Positions 55,348 through 63,380 of a DNA stretch of 64,000 nt are shown here, piece by piece. Each line of letters opens with the position of its first letter. Position 1 is the stretch's first letter. The notes beneath the pieces are model-generated. The model was not told the origin of the DNA. It made no database searches and was given only the letters and a program-made list of their open reading frames with translations. This DNA comes from Lysobacter_K koreensis. GTDB taxonomy: Bacteria; Pseudomonadota; Gammaproteobacteria; Xanthomonadales; Xanthomonadaceae. The stretch is from the NCBI RefSeq assembly GCF_042677045.1, contig NZ_JBHTIH010000003.1, positions 124,001 to 188,000 of the forward strand, in the 5' to 3' direction. The translations under genes were made by a program, and so were the position numbers.

Positions 55348-55620
55348 CGCCGCAGTTTAGCCGCTCGGCCCGCCGCGGCGCTCGGCCGGGCCGGTGCCAG
55401 CGATCGTGGCCCGGGCTTGAGTGCGGTCCGCCGGCAGGGCGCTGTACACCGCGTATCCAGGGGCTTGCCGCCGACGTACGTCAAACCTCCGATGGACATT
55501 CGCCCCCGTCGGCGTAGTTGAGGCCACGGCAGCCGCTGAAAAGCGCGCGGATCGCGTCAGCACCGATGGGCGCCGGCTGCCTTTGTCCTCCCCGTGGAAA
55601 CGCAGACAGGAGCAGCGAAG
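55348..55620. other. divergent intergenic region
   Basis: 273 bp without a recognisable gene between the HAD gene and the secreted-protein gene. No promoter can be assigned with confidence; the final 20 bp hold a CAGGAGCAGCG Shine-Dalgarno for 55621. Confidence 0.4.
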
Positions 55621-56406
55621 ATGAAATGGCCTAACAGACAGAAATCGCATAACAGAAAGTTCACGGCTCTTTCGATCGCCCTGGCGGCGGTTGTCGCCGC
55701 ATCGGCCGCGCCAGTGGCCTGGGCCGGGCCCGAAATCCCCTTCAGCGAAGCGCAGATCTTCTTCGAACTTAACGACACCGATGGCGACTTGGGCATCCAT
55801 TCCTCGATCGACGGCGAGCCGTGGCAGATGCTCGAGATCGAGGACCCCTCCGAGCGCGTGATCCTCGACGTGATGCCGAGCGGACGCCTGGCCAAGCAAG
55901 GCATGACCCAGCTGTTCTTCGAAAGCGCCGAGCCGAGCTTCGACGAGTTGCCGCCGGCGGAATTCTTCAAGCGCTTTCCCGCCGGCAGGTACGAGATCTC
56001 CGGCATCACCCTGGAAGGCGACGAGATGGAAAGCACCGCCGTGCTCAGCCACGTCCTGCCCGCACCGCCGGGCAATGTCCGGGTGTCCGGCATCGCCGCG
56101 GCGATCAACTGCGATGCGGCGTTGCCGGCCGTGCGCAAGCCCGTGGTCATCAGCTGGAGCGCGGTGACCGCCTCGCATCCGACCATCGGCAAGGCAGGGC
56201 CCTTGCAAGTGTCGAGGTATCAGGTCTTTGCCGAGCTGCGCACGGCGCCGTTCCACAAGTTCAGCCTTGACCTGCCCCCGAACGTGACCCGGTTCACCGT
56301 GCCGGCGGAGCTCGCCGATCGCGCCCGGGACTTGAAGTTCGAGATCCAGGTGCGCGGCGTGAACGGCAACCAGACCGCGATCGAGAGTTGCTTCACGATC
56401 CGCTGA
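55621..56406 (+). CDS. secreted hypothetical protein
   Basis: This 261-residue protein starts at the ATG behind an AGGAG box; a Met 27 bp upstream is an alternative. It has a signal peptide (SIALAAVVAASAAPVAWA|G) and no further helix. Two beta-sandwich-like halves are visible: one with FFELNDTDGDLGIHSSIDG and one with an isolated Cys pair late in the protein. The second half is reminiscent of fibronectin III but I see no decisive motif. It is the first gene of a three-gene plus-strand cassette. Confidence 0.65.
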   Translation: MKWPNRQKSHNRKFTALSIALAAVVAASAAPVAWAGPEIPFSEAQIFFELNDTDGDLGIHSSIDGEPWQMLEIEDPSERVILDVMPSGRLAKQGMTQLFFESAEPSFDELPPAEFFKRFPAGRYEISGITLEGDEMESTAVLSHVLPAPPGNVRVSGIAAAINCDAALPAVRKPVVISWSAVTASHPTIGKAGPLQVSRYQVFAELRTAPFHKFSLDLPPNVTRFTVPAELADRARDLKFEIQVRGVNGNQTAIESCFTIR

Positions 56407-56603
56407 GGCGTGGTCGGCGCAGCGCCAGGGACCGCACGGCCAGACCGGCGCGGGCATTGCCAGGCCGCAACCCGGTGCGTAGCGTGATGCCTGCCGAGGA
56501 TCCAACCCGTGCGCGCGCGGCGCGTGCGGGCTGGCGCCGCCGCCCACCCGGCGACCCGGGGCCGGGTGGCCAGCGGTCCCATTACCAGCCAGGAGCCGGG
56601 GCC

Positions 56604-57140
56604 ATGAACGAACTGATCGACACCCGCACCCGGGCCTGGGCCGTGGTCGCGGTGATCCTTGGCGTCGTCCTGTTCGTCGGGCTCGAATGGTTCGACGAGC
56701 CGGAGATGAGGCCGGTGCAGATGCTGCTGGAGCTGGTGTCGATCGCGCCGGTGGTGATGACCAGTGTCGGGGTCGCGCTGCTGTTCCGGGTGGCGCAACG
56801 CCAGCGCGACGAACAGCTGCACGTGCTGCGCGATCTCGAGCTCGCGCGCGTGCAGGGGCAGCGCTGGCGCTCGGAAGCGCGCACCTACCTCGACGGTCTC
56901 GGCGCCGCGATCGAAACCCAGTTTTCGCGCTGGAACCTGACCGAGGCCGAACGCGAGGTGGCGTTGCTGCTGCTCAAGGGCCTGAGCAGCAAGGAGATCG
57001 CCCAGGTCCGCAGCGTCAGCGAGCGCACCGTGCGCGAACAGGCGCGCGCGGTGTACGCCAAGGCCGGGCTGACCGGCCGCACCGCGCTTTCGGCGTTCTT
57101 CCTGGAAGACCTGCTGGCGCCGATCGAGGGCGTGCAGTAG
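56604..57140 (+). CDS. membrane-anchored LuxR-type HTH regulator
   Basis: This 178-residue protein has two N-terminal helices (AVVAVILGVVLFVGLEW and VVMTSVGVALLF), a coiled linker (QRQRDEQLHVLRDLELARV) and a C-terminal LuxR HTH with LTEAEREVALLLLKGLSSKEIAQV. It lacks a receiver domain, so the signal would reach it through the membrane or linker. The start has GGAG 12 bp upstream. It lies 48 bp before the AlgE-like gene, which it may control. Confidence 0.9.
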   Translation: MNELIDTRTRAWAVVAVILGVVLFVGLEWFDEPEMRPVQMLLELVSIAPVVMTSVGVALLFRVAQRQRDEQLHVLRDLELARVQGQRWRSEARTYLDGLGAAIETQFSRWNLTEAEREVALLLLKGLSSKEIAQVRSVSERTVREQARAVYAKAGLTGRTALSAFFLEDLLAPIEGVQ

Positions 57141-57188
57141 CGCGGATTGCCGAGAAAGCGGCGATCGCGGGGCAATCAAGGGACGGGC

Positions 57189-58718
57189 ATGGCGCGACGC
57201 GGCAAGCGATGGCGCGACAAGCGAACCGCTGCCTCGCGATGGGCCGCCAGCGGCCTGCTCGTGCTGGCGTTCGCGCTGGCGCCCGCCGGCGCGCAACCGC
57301 CGCCGCAGGCGGCGACCGCGCTCGACGAGGGCGAGGACGAGGCGTTGCAACAGCGGCTCACCGAGCGCGAGGACAAGCGCCGTCCGCGCGATCCGATCAG
57401 TGTCGACGTGGCCGGGCGGCCCCTGGTCCTCGGCGGCGAGGTCGAACTCGAGGCGGGCCTGCTGCGGCCGTACCGCGCCGTCGACGCACCCGGCCGGGAC
57501 GATCGCGCGCTGCTGGAACTCGGGCTCGAGGCCGAGGCGTTCTACAGCGTCGGCAAGCCGCTGTCGGTGTTCGCGCAGCTACGGTTGGCGGCGGAGGAGG
57601 ACCTGCGCGTCGGCGACTACATGCAGATTTCCGAGCGCTACCTCGAACGCGGCGAGATGTGGCTGTACAGCGAGGACATCGGCGGCTCCGGCATCGATCT
57701 CGACCTGGGCCGGCTCGACTTCGAGGACGATCGGCGCTGGTGGTGGGACGAGGAACTCGACGCTGTCCGCATCGCGTTCGAAGGCGAGCGCGTCGAGTTC
57801 GCGCTGGCGTTCGCGCGCGAACTCGGGCCGAACCGGTCCGATCGCGACTTCGTCGATCCCGAGCACGACCGCGTGCAACGCCTGATCGCGGAAGCGTCGT
57901 GGGACTGGGCGCCCAACCACGCGCTGCAGCTGTTCGCGCTGCGGCAGCGCGACCGATCGCGGAGCGAGTCGCCCGGGCGGACGGTGGCGGCCGAACGCGA
58001 GGACGAGTCCGATGCCCGCCTGACCTGGCTGGGCGCGCGGGCGATCGGCGCGGTCGAGTTCCGGCGCGCCGGCATCGTCGGTTACTGGCTCGATGCGGCA
58101 CGGGTGCGCGGCACGGAACGCCTGGCCGAGTACCAGGCGCTGACGCCGCGGCAAAGCGAGGTCGTCGTGGTGACGCAACATCGGGTGCGTGGCCACGCAC
58201 TGGATGCCGGGCTCACCTGGCTGTTGCCGCTCGCCGGCGAGCCGCGCTTGTTCGCCGGTGTCGCGTTCGGCTCCGGTGATGCCGCTGTCGACGATGCCGG
58301 CGACGACCGCGATCGCGGCTTCCGGCAGACCACCCTGCACGCCAACGAAGCCGGCTTCGGCGGCGTGCAGCGCTACCCGCACTACGGTGTGCTGCTGGCA
58401 CCGCAACTGGCGAACCTGCGGGTGGACACCGTCGGTGCGGGGCTGTCGTTGCTGCGCGCCAGCTCGCTGGACGTGGTCTATCACCGCTACCGGCTCCACC
58501 ACCCGGCCGAGTCGCTGCGCGACGCCCGGCTGGAGCTCGAACTGGACGCGGTTCACCGCGACCTGGGCAGTGCGCTCGACCTGGTGCTGGCGGTAGAGGA
58601 ATGGGAGCGCGTCGAGTTCTTCGGCGTCCTCTCCGGGTTTCGCGCCGGCCGCGCTGTCGCCGCCGGCGACGGCGCATGGAGCTACGGCGCGGTCTTCGCC
58701 ATGCGCATCGCGTTCTGA
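57189..58718 (+). CDS. alginate-export-like outer-membrane beta-barrel protein
   Basis: This 509-residue protein has a signal peptide (LLVLAFALAPAGA|Q) and repeated short amphipathic strands through the whole length, e.g. VELEAGLLRPYRA and DLDLGRLDFEDDRRWWWDEE. It resembles the alginate-export (AlgE-like, DUF3034-type) 18-stranded barrels. The start is the ATG at 57189 that begins the leader. It could export or take up a polysaccharide. No alginate synthase genes are in the window. Confidence 0.75.
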   Translation: MARRGKRWRDKRTAASRWAASGLLVLAFALAPAGAQPPPQAATALDEGEDEALQQRLTEREDKRRPRDPISVDVAGRPLVLGGEVELEAGLLRPYRAVDAPGRDDRALLELGLEAEAFYSVGKPLSVFAQLRLAAEEDLRVGDYMQISERYLERGEMWLYSEDIGGSGIDLDLGRLDFEDDRRWWWDEELDAVRIAFEGERVEFALAFARELGPNRSDRDFVDPEHDRVQRLIAEASWDWAPNHALQLFALRQRDRSRSESPGRTVAAEREDESDARLTWLGARAIGAVEFRRAGIVGYWLDAARVRGTERLAEYQALTPRQSEVVVVTQHRVRGHALDAGLTWLLPLAGEPRLFAGVAFGSGDAAVDDAGDDRDRGFRQTTLHANEAGFGGVQRYPHYGVLLAPQLANLRVDTVGAGLSLLRASSLDVVYHRYRLHHPAESLRDARLELELDAVHRDLGSALDLVLAVEEWERVEFFGVLSGFRAGRAVAAGDGAWSYGAVFAMRIAF

Positions 58719-58728
58719 GCCACGCCCA

Positions 58729-59850
58729 TCACTCCAGCAACTTCGCCCACCCATCCATCCCCTCGATGCGCGCCAGCACCAGCTTCACGCACACCAGCAG
58801 CGGCACCGCCAGCAGCAGGCCGATGATGCCCCACAGCCAGCCGAACACCATCAGCGCCAGGATCAGCACCAGCGGCGACAGGCGCATCTGCCGGCCGAGC
58901 ACGATCGGGGTGAGGATCTGGCCTTCCAGCGTGTGCAGCGCCAGGTAGATGCCGGCCGGTACCAGCGCGTGCCAGTCGTCGAACGCGACGAAGCCCATCA
59001 GCAGCATCACGATGATGCCGATCAGAGGCCCGACGTAGGGCGCGAAGTTGAGGATCGCCGCCATCGTGCCCCACAGCAGCGCCTCGGGCAGCGGCACCTT
59101 CAACGCGTACAGCGCGCCGGCGAACACCAGCCCGACCACCGCGTTGATCACGCTGATGGTCAGCACGTAGCGCGAGATCTCGCGCTCGATCGACTGCAGG
59201 ATGTCGACCGTGAGTTTCTTCTGCTGGCGGTTGGGCAGCAGCGCCAGCGCGTTGCGCTGCAGGTTGGCGCCGTAGACCATGAAGAAGAATGTCAGCAGCA
59301 CCACCGCCAGCACCGAGGCGATCAGGCGCGGGGTGGTGGTCAGGGTCTTGTAGGGGTCGTTGACCTCGGTGCGGACCACCTCGACCTGCTGCGAGCCCTC
59401 GCCGCCGGCGGCGCGTGCGATGTTCTGCGCGGCCTTGTTGGCGTCCTGCATCGGCTTGGCCATCGCGCGCAGCTTTGGCGCCAGCGAGCGCATCTCGCGC
59501 GGCACCTGCCGCACCCACTCGCCGGCCGGCTCGACCAGCTGGTTGCCGAGCGCGCCGGCCAGCGCCAGGCCGCCGAGCAGCACGATCAGCGCGCCGACGA
59601 AGCGCGGCACGTACAGCCGCTGCAGGCCGCGGATGATCGGGTTGCCGACCAGCGCGAAGAACATCGCCAGCAGCACCGGCAGGATCAGGCCCTGGGTCGC
59701 CCACAGGACCGCGCCGACCGCCAGCGTGGCCAGCACCAGCGCCGCGGTGGACGAGCGCGGCCGCGGTGCGACGGGCGCGGCGGTGACCGCCTCGGGGGCT
59801 TCGGCGCGCGCGGCGTCGGCCAGGGTGGCCGGCGTTTGGGTGGAGGACAT
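58729..59850 (-). CDS. AI-2E family transporter
   Basis: This 373-residue protein has about seven helices and the AI-2E signature LLWGTMAAILNFAPYVGPLIG. Members export various small molecules; the AI-2 label is historical. The start is the Met preceding SSTQTPATLADAARAE; a longer frame continues upstream without a good start. It is the last gene of a minus-strand envelope operon. Confidence 0.9.
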   Translation of the reverse strand: MSSTQTPATLADAARAEAPEAVTAAPVAPRPRSSTAALVLATLAVGAVLWATQGLILPVLLAMFFALVGNPIIRGLQRLYVPRFVGALIVLLGGLALAGALGNQLVEPAGEWVRQVPREMRSLAPKLRAMAKPMQDANKAAQNIARAAGGEGSQQVEVVRTEVNDPYKTLTTTPRLIASVLAVVLLTFFFMVYGANLQRNALALLPNRQQKKLTVDILQSIEREISRYVLTISVINAVVGLVFAGALYALKVPLPEALLWGTMAAILNFAPYVGPLIGIIVMLLMGFVAFDDWHALVPAGIYLALHTLEGQILTPIVLGRQMRLSPLVLILALMVFGWLWGIIGLLLAVPLLVCVKLVLARIEGMDGWAKLLE

Positions 59851-59867
59851 GGCAGGCGCCTGGCGGG

Positions 59868-60308
59868 TCAAGAGTCGGTGGAAGCGAACGCGGAGCGCGC
59901 AGCGTGCACGTCGGCGGCTTCGCGAGCGAGGGCGTCGGCTTCGCGGGCCTGGGCGTCGAGCGGGCCGCCCGGTAGCGAACCCGGCGCGACGGCGTCGGCG
60001 ACCTGCTCGGCGTTGCGCGCGGCGTGCTGGGCTTCGCCCGCCGCGACCTGGGCGCTGCCGCCGGCGAACAGGCCCGAGAGCATCGTCACCACCTGCACCA
60101 GGCCGCCGCCGCGGGCGGCGCTGCGCAGCGGTTCGGCGCGGCCGACCAGGAAGCCGGTGACCAGCCCCGCGATCACGATCCGACCCGGGGTCCAGCCCGC
60201 GCGCCACGCGACCTTGAACCGGTCCATGCTGTCGCTGACGCGGCGCTCGCGCGCCTCGAGCGCGTTCTCGGCCTGGGTCACCTTGTTGATCAGTTTGTCG
60301 AAGCTCAT
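59868..60308 (-). CDS. hypothetical protein of the holin/DUF883 cluster
   Basis: This 146-residue protein has an N-terminal coiled stretch (LINKVTQAENALEARERRVSD), one helix (GRIVIAGLVTGFLVG) and an Ala-rich amphipathic tail. Its family is unknown to me. It occupies the place next to phage-holin-X genes in related cluster arrangements, so a role in membrane stress is inferred only. Confidence 0.7.
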   Translation of the reverse strand: MSFDKLINKVTQAENALEARERRVSDSMDRFKVAWRAGWTPGRIVIAGLVTGFLVGRAEPLRSAARGGGLVQVVTMLSGLFAGGSAQVAAGEAQHAARNAEQVADAVAPGSLPGGPLDAQAREADALAREAADVHAARSAFASTDS

Positions 60309-60354
60309 GGACGGCCTGCGCGCGTGGTCCAGCTCGGGGTCGGGCGTTGCAACG

Positions 60355-60945
60355 TCATGGCGGGGTCACGTCGATGCCCTGTTCGCCCTTGACCGGTTCG
60401 CCGTCGCGCGTGACCGGCGGCGCGTTCTCGGTGACCTCGCGGGTCGAGGCGGGCGAACCGGGTTCCGGGGTGAAGTCGGCCAGCTCGCCGATGCCCAGCC
60501 GTGCCAGCTGCCGGCGCGTGGCCTGCAGGCGGGTGTGCTCGAAGTAGCGCATCGACTGCCAGCCCGCGAACACGGTGATCGCCAGGCTCAGCAACGCGGT
60601 CACCAGCAGCGACACCGTCCACGGCCACGCCAGCGTGCGGCTGAGGAACACGATCAACGCCGCCATCAGCAACAACCAGGCCGAGGCGCCGAACGCGATC
60701 GCGACGCCGGTGAGCGCCAGGGTGCGCCCGAACGCGCTGCGCGCGAGCGAGATGTCGGCCGAGAGCAGCGTGCGGAACGCCTTGGCGGCATCGCCGGCGG
60801 CGCCCAGCCCGGCGCGCCCGGCTGCGGCGACGTCGCGCAGCGATTCGCCGAGGTCCGGCGGTGGCGCCGGCGCCGGATCCGGCACCGGTCCCGGGATGGG
60901 GCCGGGGCCGGTGGGTGGTTCGCGCTCGCCCCCCGCGTCGCTCAT
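60355..60945 (-). CDS. phage holin family (holin-X) protein
   Basis: This 196-residue protein has a Pro-rich N-terminus, then two helices (TGVAIAFGASAWLLLMAALIVFL and WTVSLLVTALLSLAITVFAGW). Holin-X/DUF1469 proteins are chromosomal membrane proteins named by similarity; a lytic role is not established. It starts 9 bp after the DUF883 stop. Confidence 0.8.
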   Translation of the reverse strand: MSDAGGEREPPTGPGPIPGPVPDPAPAPPPDLGESLRDVAAAGRAGLGAAGDAAKAFRTLLSADISLARSAFGRTLALTGVAIAFGASAWLLLMAALIVFLSRTLAWPWTVSLLVTALLSLAITVFAGWQSMRYFEHTRLQATRRQLARLGIGELADFTPEPGSPASTREVTENAPPVTRDGEPVKGEQGIDVTPP

Positions 60946-60954
60946 CGCCGTGGC

Positions 60955-61317
60955 TTACTTGTTGCCGCTGCGCGCGAGCTTGGCGATCAGGTAGCCGGCC
61001 GCGAACGCGACCCCGAACGACGCCAGCGGGCGCTCGCGCACCAGCTCGGCGGCGCTGTCGATCAGGTCGCGGCTCTTATCCATCAGCGCGTCCATCTGCT
61101 CGCGCGCGGCGCCGCCGGCCTGCTCGGCCGCGGCGATCCCGGCCAGCGCGCTGTCGGCCAGGTCGGACTTGACGTGGGCCTTGCCCAGTTTCAGTTCCTC
61201 GCCGGCGGCAACGGCCGCGCCCTTGAGCGCCCCGCCGGTGTCCAGGGCCGCCTGCTTGAGGTGGGAGCCGGCTTCGCCGAGGTTGCTCTTCATGGCGTCG
61301 GTCGTAGTGGGGGTCAT
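60955..61317 (-). CDS. DUF883/ElaB-YqjD family membrane-anchored protein
   Basis: This 120-residue protein has a helical N-terminal region, LVRERPLASFGVAFAAGYLIAKL as a Gly-zipper anchor, and a basic end (ARSGNK). YqjD binds ribosomes at the membrane in E. coli. It follows the DegQ-like protease gene and shares the minus-strand operon. Confidence 0.85.
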   Translation of the reverse strand: MTPTTTDAMKSNLGEAGSHLKQAALDTGGALKGAAVAAGEELKLGKAHVKSDLADSALAGIAAAEQAGGAAREQMDALMDKSRDLIDSAAELVRERPLASFGVAFAAGYLIAKLARSGNK

Positions 61318-61369
61318 TGCAGCATTCCTCTGGTGGGGGCGATCGTCGGGTTCGACGCTCGCTCCGGGG

Positions 61370-62806
61370 TCATTGCATCGGCAGGTCGCCCTGCCGGTTG
61401 CCGCGCACGATGCGCAGGATCAACTGTGCCGGAGCGCGTGTGAAGCTCGCGCGGAAGCCGGACAGGTCGCTGAAGCGGCCGGCGTTGGCCGCGACCACCA
61501 CGTCGCCAGCCTGCAGGCCGTTGCCCGCCGCGCGGCTGCCGCGCGCGACCGCCTCGACCAGCACGCCGGCCGCGCCGGACTGGCGCAAGCGCTCGGGCAG
61601 TTCGGCGAACGTCGCGCCGCCCAGGCGCGGGTCGAGTTCGGCGCCGGCGAACGACTTGGGTTGCTCGCGCAGGCCGGCGACCAGCTGCAGCGGCTTGCCG
61701 TCGCGCCGCACGTCCAGCGTCACGCGGCTGCCGACCGCCTGCAGGCCTTCGAAATTGCGCAGCGCGTTATGGTCGTCGATGCGCTGGCCGTTGGCGGCGA
61801 TGATCACGTCGCCGGGTTTCACCCCGGCCGCGGCCGCGGCGCTGCCGGCGAACACCCGCGTCACCACCGCGCCGCGCGCATCGCCCAGTTTCAGGCCCTG
61901 CGCCAGGCGCGCGTCGAGGTCCTGCGCCTCCAGCCCGAGCGTGCCGCGCCGCACCTCGCCGGTCGCGACCAGCTGTTCCATCACCGTGCGCGCCAGGCTG
62001 GTCGGGATCGCGAAACTCAGGCCGATGTTGCCGGCCATGCTGCCGCGCGGGTTGAAGCTGGCAGTGTTGATGCCGATCAGCTCGCCGTGGAGGTTGACCA
62101 GCGCGCCGCCGGAATTGCCCGGGTTGATCGAGGCGTCGGTCTGGATGAAGTTCTGGTAGCCCAGCCCGCGCAGCCCCATGCGGCCGACCGCGGAAACGAT
62201 CCCCGAGGTCACCGTCTGCCCGATCCCGAACGGGTTGCCGACCGCAACCACGAAATCGCCGACCTGCAGCTTGCTCGAGTCGGCCAACGGCAGCGCGCTC
62301 AGGCCCTGCGCGGCGATCTTCATCACCGCGATGTCGGTGTCCGGGTCGGAGCCAACGAAGTCGGCTTTCAAGGTACGGCCGTCGGCCAACGTCACCGAGA
62401 CCTCGTCCGCGCCCTCGATCACGTGGTGGTTGGTCAGGACCAGGCCCTTGCCCGCATCGACGATCACGCCCGAGCCCAGCGACTCGTTGATGCGCTCCTG
62501 CGACAACTCGGGATACATGCGCCGGAACATCGGGTCGTTGCCGAACGGGCTGACCCGCACGCGCTGCTTGGTGTGCACGCTGACCACCGCCGGGGTCACG
62601 CGCGCCAGCATCGGCGCCAGCGAGGGCAGCGGCGTGCTCCCGACCGCGGCCGGCAGCGCGGCCACGGTCGGCGGCAGCGCGGCCGCGGCGGGCGCGGCCT
62701 GCGCGGGGCTGTCCAGGCCGTCGCGGATCGCGGTCGCGGCAAAGCCGCCGAACGCGGCGGCCAGAGACAGGGCCAGCAGGGTCTTGGTGGGGGTGGTCAT
62801 CGGCAT
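61370..62806 (-). CDS. HtrA/Do family serine protease (DegQ-like) with PDZ domains
   Basis: This 478-residue protease has a signal peptide (LLALSLAAAFGGFAATA), then the trypsin-like domain with His in LTNHHV, Asp in DTDIAV and Ser in GNSGGA. Two PDZ domains follow (about residues 265-350 and 390-475). It degrades or refolds damaged periplasmic proteins. The start is one of two adjacent Met codons (MPMTT). It is first in the minus-strand cluster. Confidence 0.93.
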   Translation of the reverse strand: MPMTTPTKTLLALSLAAAFGGFAATAIRDGLDSPAQAAPAAAALPPTVAALPAAVGSTPLPSLAPMLARVTPAVVSVHTKQRVRVSPFGNDPMFRRMYPELSQERINESLGSGVIVDAGKGLVLTNHHVIEGADEVSVTLADGRTLKADFVGSDPDTDIAVMKIAAQGLSALPLADSSKLQVGDFVVAVGNPFGIGQTVTSGIVSAVGRMGLRGLGYQNFIQTDASINPGNSGGALVNLHGELIGINTASFNPRGSMAGNIGLSFAIPTSLARTVMEQLVATGEVRRGTLGLEAQDLDARLAQGLKLGDARGAVVTRVFAGSAAAAAGVKPGDVIIAANGQRIDDHNALRNFEGLQAVGSRVTLDVRRDGKPLQLVAGLREQPKSFAGAELDPRLGGATFAELPERLRQSGAAGVLVEAVARGSRAAGNGLQAGDVVVAANAGRFSDLSGFRASFTRAPAQLILRIVRGNRQGDLPMQ

Positions 62807-63059
62807 GGGGGCGTGTGTCTCGGGTTGATCGGGCGTGCTGGTCGACAACGCACTCTTGCGACGCCGCGTCCGGCAATCAAGTGCGCGACTGGCAAGTGCG
62901 CGACTGGGTGTCCGGCCCAGTGTCGAAGGCGGCCGCTAAATACACGATGAAGTCGGGCCCCAGGCAGGCGGCGCCGGGCGCCACACCGTACAACCCAATG
63001 CCGCCGGGGGCGTTGGCTGGATGCCGCCGCAGTCAAGCGTGACGACCATCAGAAAGCCG
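62807..63059. other. gap before the nrdJ promoter
   Basis: About 253 bp between divergent genes. No reading frame here has coding features; no promoter for the protease gene was identified. Confidence 0.35.
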
Positions 63060-63088
63060 TTGACTTCACCAAATGCCGGGGGTAGCTT
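63060..63088 (+). promoter_or_regulatory. predicted sigma-70 promoter of the ribonucleotide reductase gene
   Basis: TTGACT, a 17-bp spacer and TAGCTT. The transcript would start near 63095 and carry a leader of about 285 nt. Confidence 0.65.
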
Positions 63089-63380
63089 GAGTCCCTCGCT
63101 CCGCCACTACATCTTGTGGTTGGCGCCGCGACGGGAGCCCAAGCGTAGGGGTTGCTTGGGTGGGTTGGGCGCCTCTGGGGAGTGGCGTGTGACGCAACGA
63201 GCAGCAGCTGAGCGCGACCTGGAACCGGCCACCTGACACCAGCGGACCACGCGGCGCGGATGACGCGATCGCGGGCCGTGCCGTCGACGCTCCCGTTGGG
63301 GCGCCGCGGACACTACACAACTTATTAGAACCATCGGCGGCGGGCGCGACCCGTCGCCACGACGAGGAGACAGGACAGGC
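63089..63380 (+). other. long leader of the ribonucleotide reductase gene
   Basis: About 285 nt without a gene. It contains a CCCAAGC/GCTTGGG stem-loop (63138-63160) and a GAGGAGA Shine-Dalgarno close to the start codon. No convincing cobalamin-riboswitch box was found. Confidence 0.45.
63104..63119. promoter_or_regulatory. NrdR-box-like palindrome
   Basis: CCACTACATCTTGTGG closely follows the consensus CACTATATATTGTG of the ribonucleotide-reductase repressor NrdR. It lies just downstream of the predicted start, where binding would block transcription. Only one box is seen; NrdR sites are often paired. Confidence 0.6.

Noticed and set aside
63060..63380. Cobalamin riboswitch before nrdJ
   Set aside because: A weak resemblance to the conserved core (AGTCCCTCGCTCCGCCACTA) was seen, but no B12 box and no matching paired elements; the match is too poor to claim.
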